Shown here piece after piece: positions 63,822-64,000 of a DNA stretch of 64,000 nt (positions are counted from its first letter, which is position 1; each line of letters starts with the position of its first letter). The position numbers and the translations under genes are program-made. This DNA comes from Brevinematales bacterium (GTDB lineage Bacteria > Spirochaetota > Brevinematia > Brevinematales > Thermospiraceae), in the NCBI GenBank assembly GCA_026417555.1, contig JAOADA010000001.1, positions 84,195-148,194 on the forward strand, given 5' to 3'. The notes under the pieces were generated by a model that searched no databases, had not been told where the DNA came from, and was given only the letters and a program-made list of their open reading frames with translations.

Positions 63822-64000
63822 ATGAAAGACTTGCTCGCGATATGGTGGGGAGAGGAACTCAAATACCAACATCCTCTCGGCGAGGTTTTACGTTCGATGG
63901 AAGGAGCAGATGTCTTAGAGAGTCTGCGAAAAACGTTAGGGGAAGGTATCCAAAGGCTACGTACCTCTTTGGAGATGGAGTGTCGGGGGGAGTGGCGATT
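63822..64000 (+). CDS. N-terminal part of an unidentified gene (cut by the window edge)
   Basis: An ATG with a GGGGAAAGG site opens a frame of 59 complete codons that runs off the window. The visible product begins MKDLLAIWWGEELKYQ and continues as an amphipathic, charged helical region (LESLRKTLGEGIQRLRTSL). It has no signal peptide or membrane segment. I do not recognise it, and it does not look like the N-terminus of DnaA. Codon use matches neighbouring genes. Confidence 0.6.
   Translation, partial: MKDLLAIWWGEELKYQHPLGEVLRSMEGADVLESLRKTLGEGIQRLRTSLEMECRGEWR

Overview
This window looks like a chromosomal segment of a spirochaete (phylum Spirochaetota). The strongest evidence is a FlaA-family periplasmic-flagellar sheath protein (5303-6277). 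Supporting it are a Maf/DUF115-type protein (45357-47057), Bat-like von Willebrand factor proteins beside PhoH and PgpH, an LptD-like outer-membrane protein, and many lipobox-bearing lipoproteins and outer-membrane-barrel-like proteins, so the cell has two membranes. A Brevinematales-like lineage is possible but is only a guess; 16S rRNA or marker-gene trees would decide. Genes are packed tightly, stop/start overlaps of the ATGA type are frequent, and most promoters are close to the sigma-70 consensus (TTGACA - 16 or 17 bp - TATAAT). I see no tRNA, rRNA, CRISPR array, insertion sequence or prophage.

Layout. 1-5.1 kb: gatB-gpsA-coaX-amidase-GerMN-like. 5.2-6.3 kb: flaA alone, with its own promoter and terminator. 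6.3-9.4 kb: pyrK-like, two small membrane proteins, queF and a sugar dehydrogenase. 9.6-14.2 kb: two single-promoter membrane-anchored proteins of unknown role, an acyl-CoA synthetase and dapA. 14.3-23.4 kb: a long run of a CsgG-like protein, murJ, a HAD phosphatase, ribF, rpsO, pnp, a lipoprotein, lolA, a lipoprotein and rsfS. 23.6-30.0 kb: an RtcB homologue that has lost its catalytic residues, then phoH, pgpH and two Bat-like genes. 30.0-32.2 kb (minus): SAP/DUF4912, a YfcE-like phosphodiesterase and ybeY. 32.3-37.2 kb (minus): a five-gene ABC-2 export operon. 37.5-43.2 kb: accA, eda, lptD and tgt. 43.2-44.4 kb (minus): plsC-like, a 65-residue protein and DUF503. 44.6-53.6 kb: PAP2, DUF115, a metallo-hydrolase, TPR and outer-membrane proteins. 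53.7-56.7 kb (minus): prfA-prmC and an unknown membrane protein. 56.9-63.4 kb: B12-dependent nrdJ, a glycosyltransferase, a deacetylase (minus), an EAL-HDOD protein and an ArsC-like protein. A partial gene at the right edge has a palindrome-rich upstream region.

How the genes work together. Several sets serve the envelope (LolA, LptD, MurJ, amidase, accA, PlsC- and PAP2-like proteins, lipoproteins). Others serve RNA metabolism and translation quality (Pnp, S15, RsfS, YbeY, PrfA/PrmC, GatB, and Tgt/QueF for queuosine). The most unusual item is the RtcB-like protein at 23640-25046. It aligns along its whole length with RNA ligase RtcB, yet the metal-ligand Cys, two metal-ligand His and the guanylylated His are all replaced, and it leads the phoH-pgpH-Bat gene run. 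Other points worth a look are a perfect long-range inverted repeat between the divergent ABC-exporter and accA promoters, a palindrome filling the flaA promoter spacer, an ArsC/Spx-like protein lacking its cysteine, and a UBA-like, tail-anchored protein.
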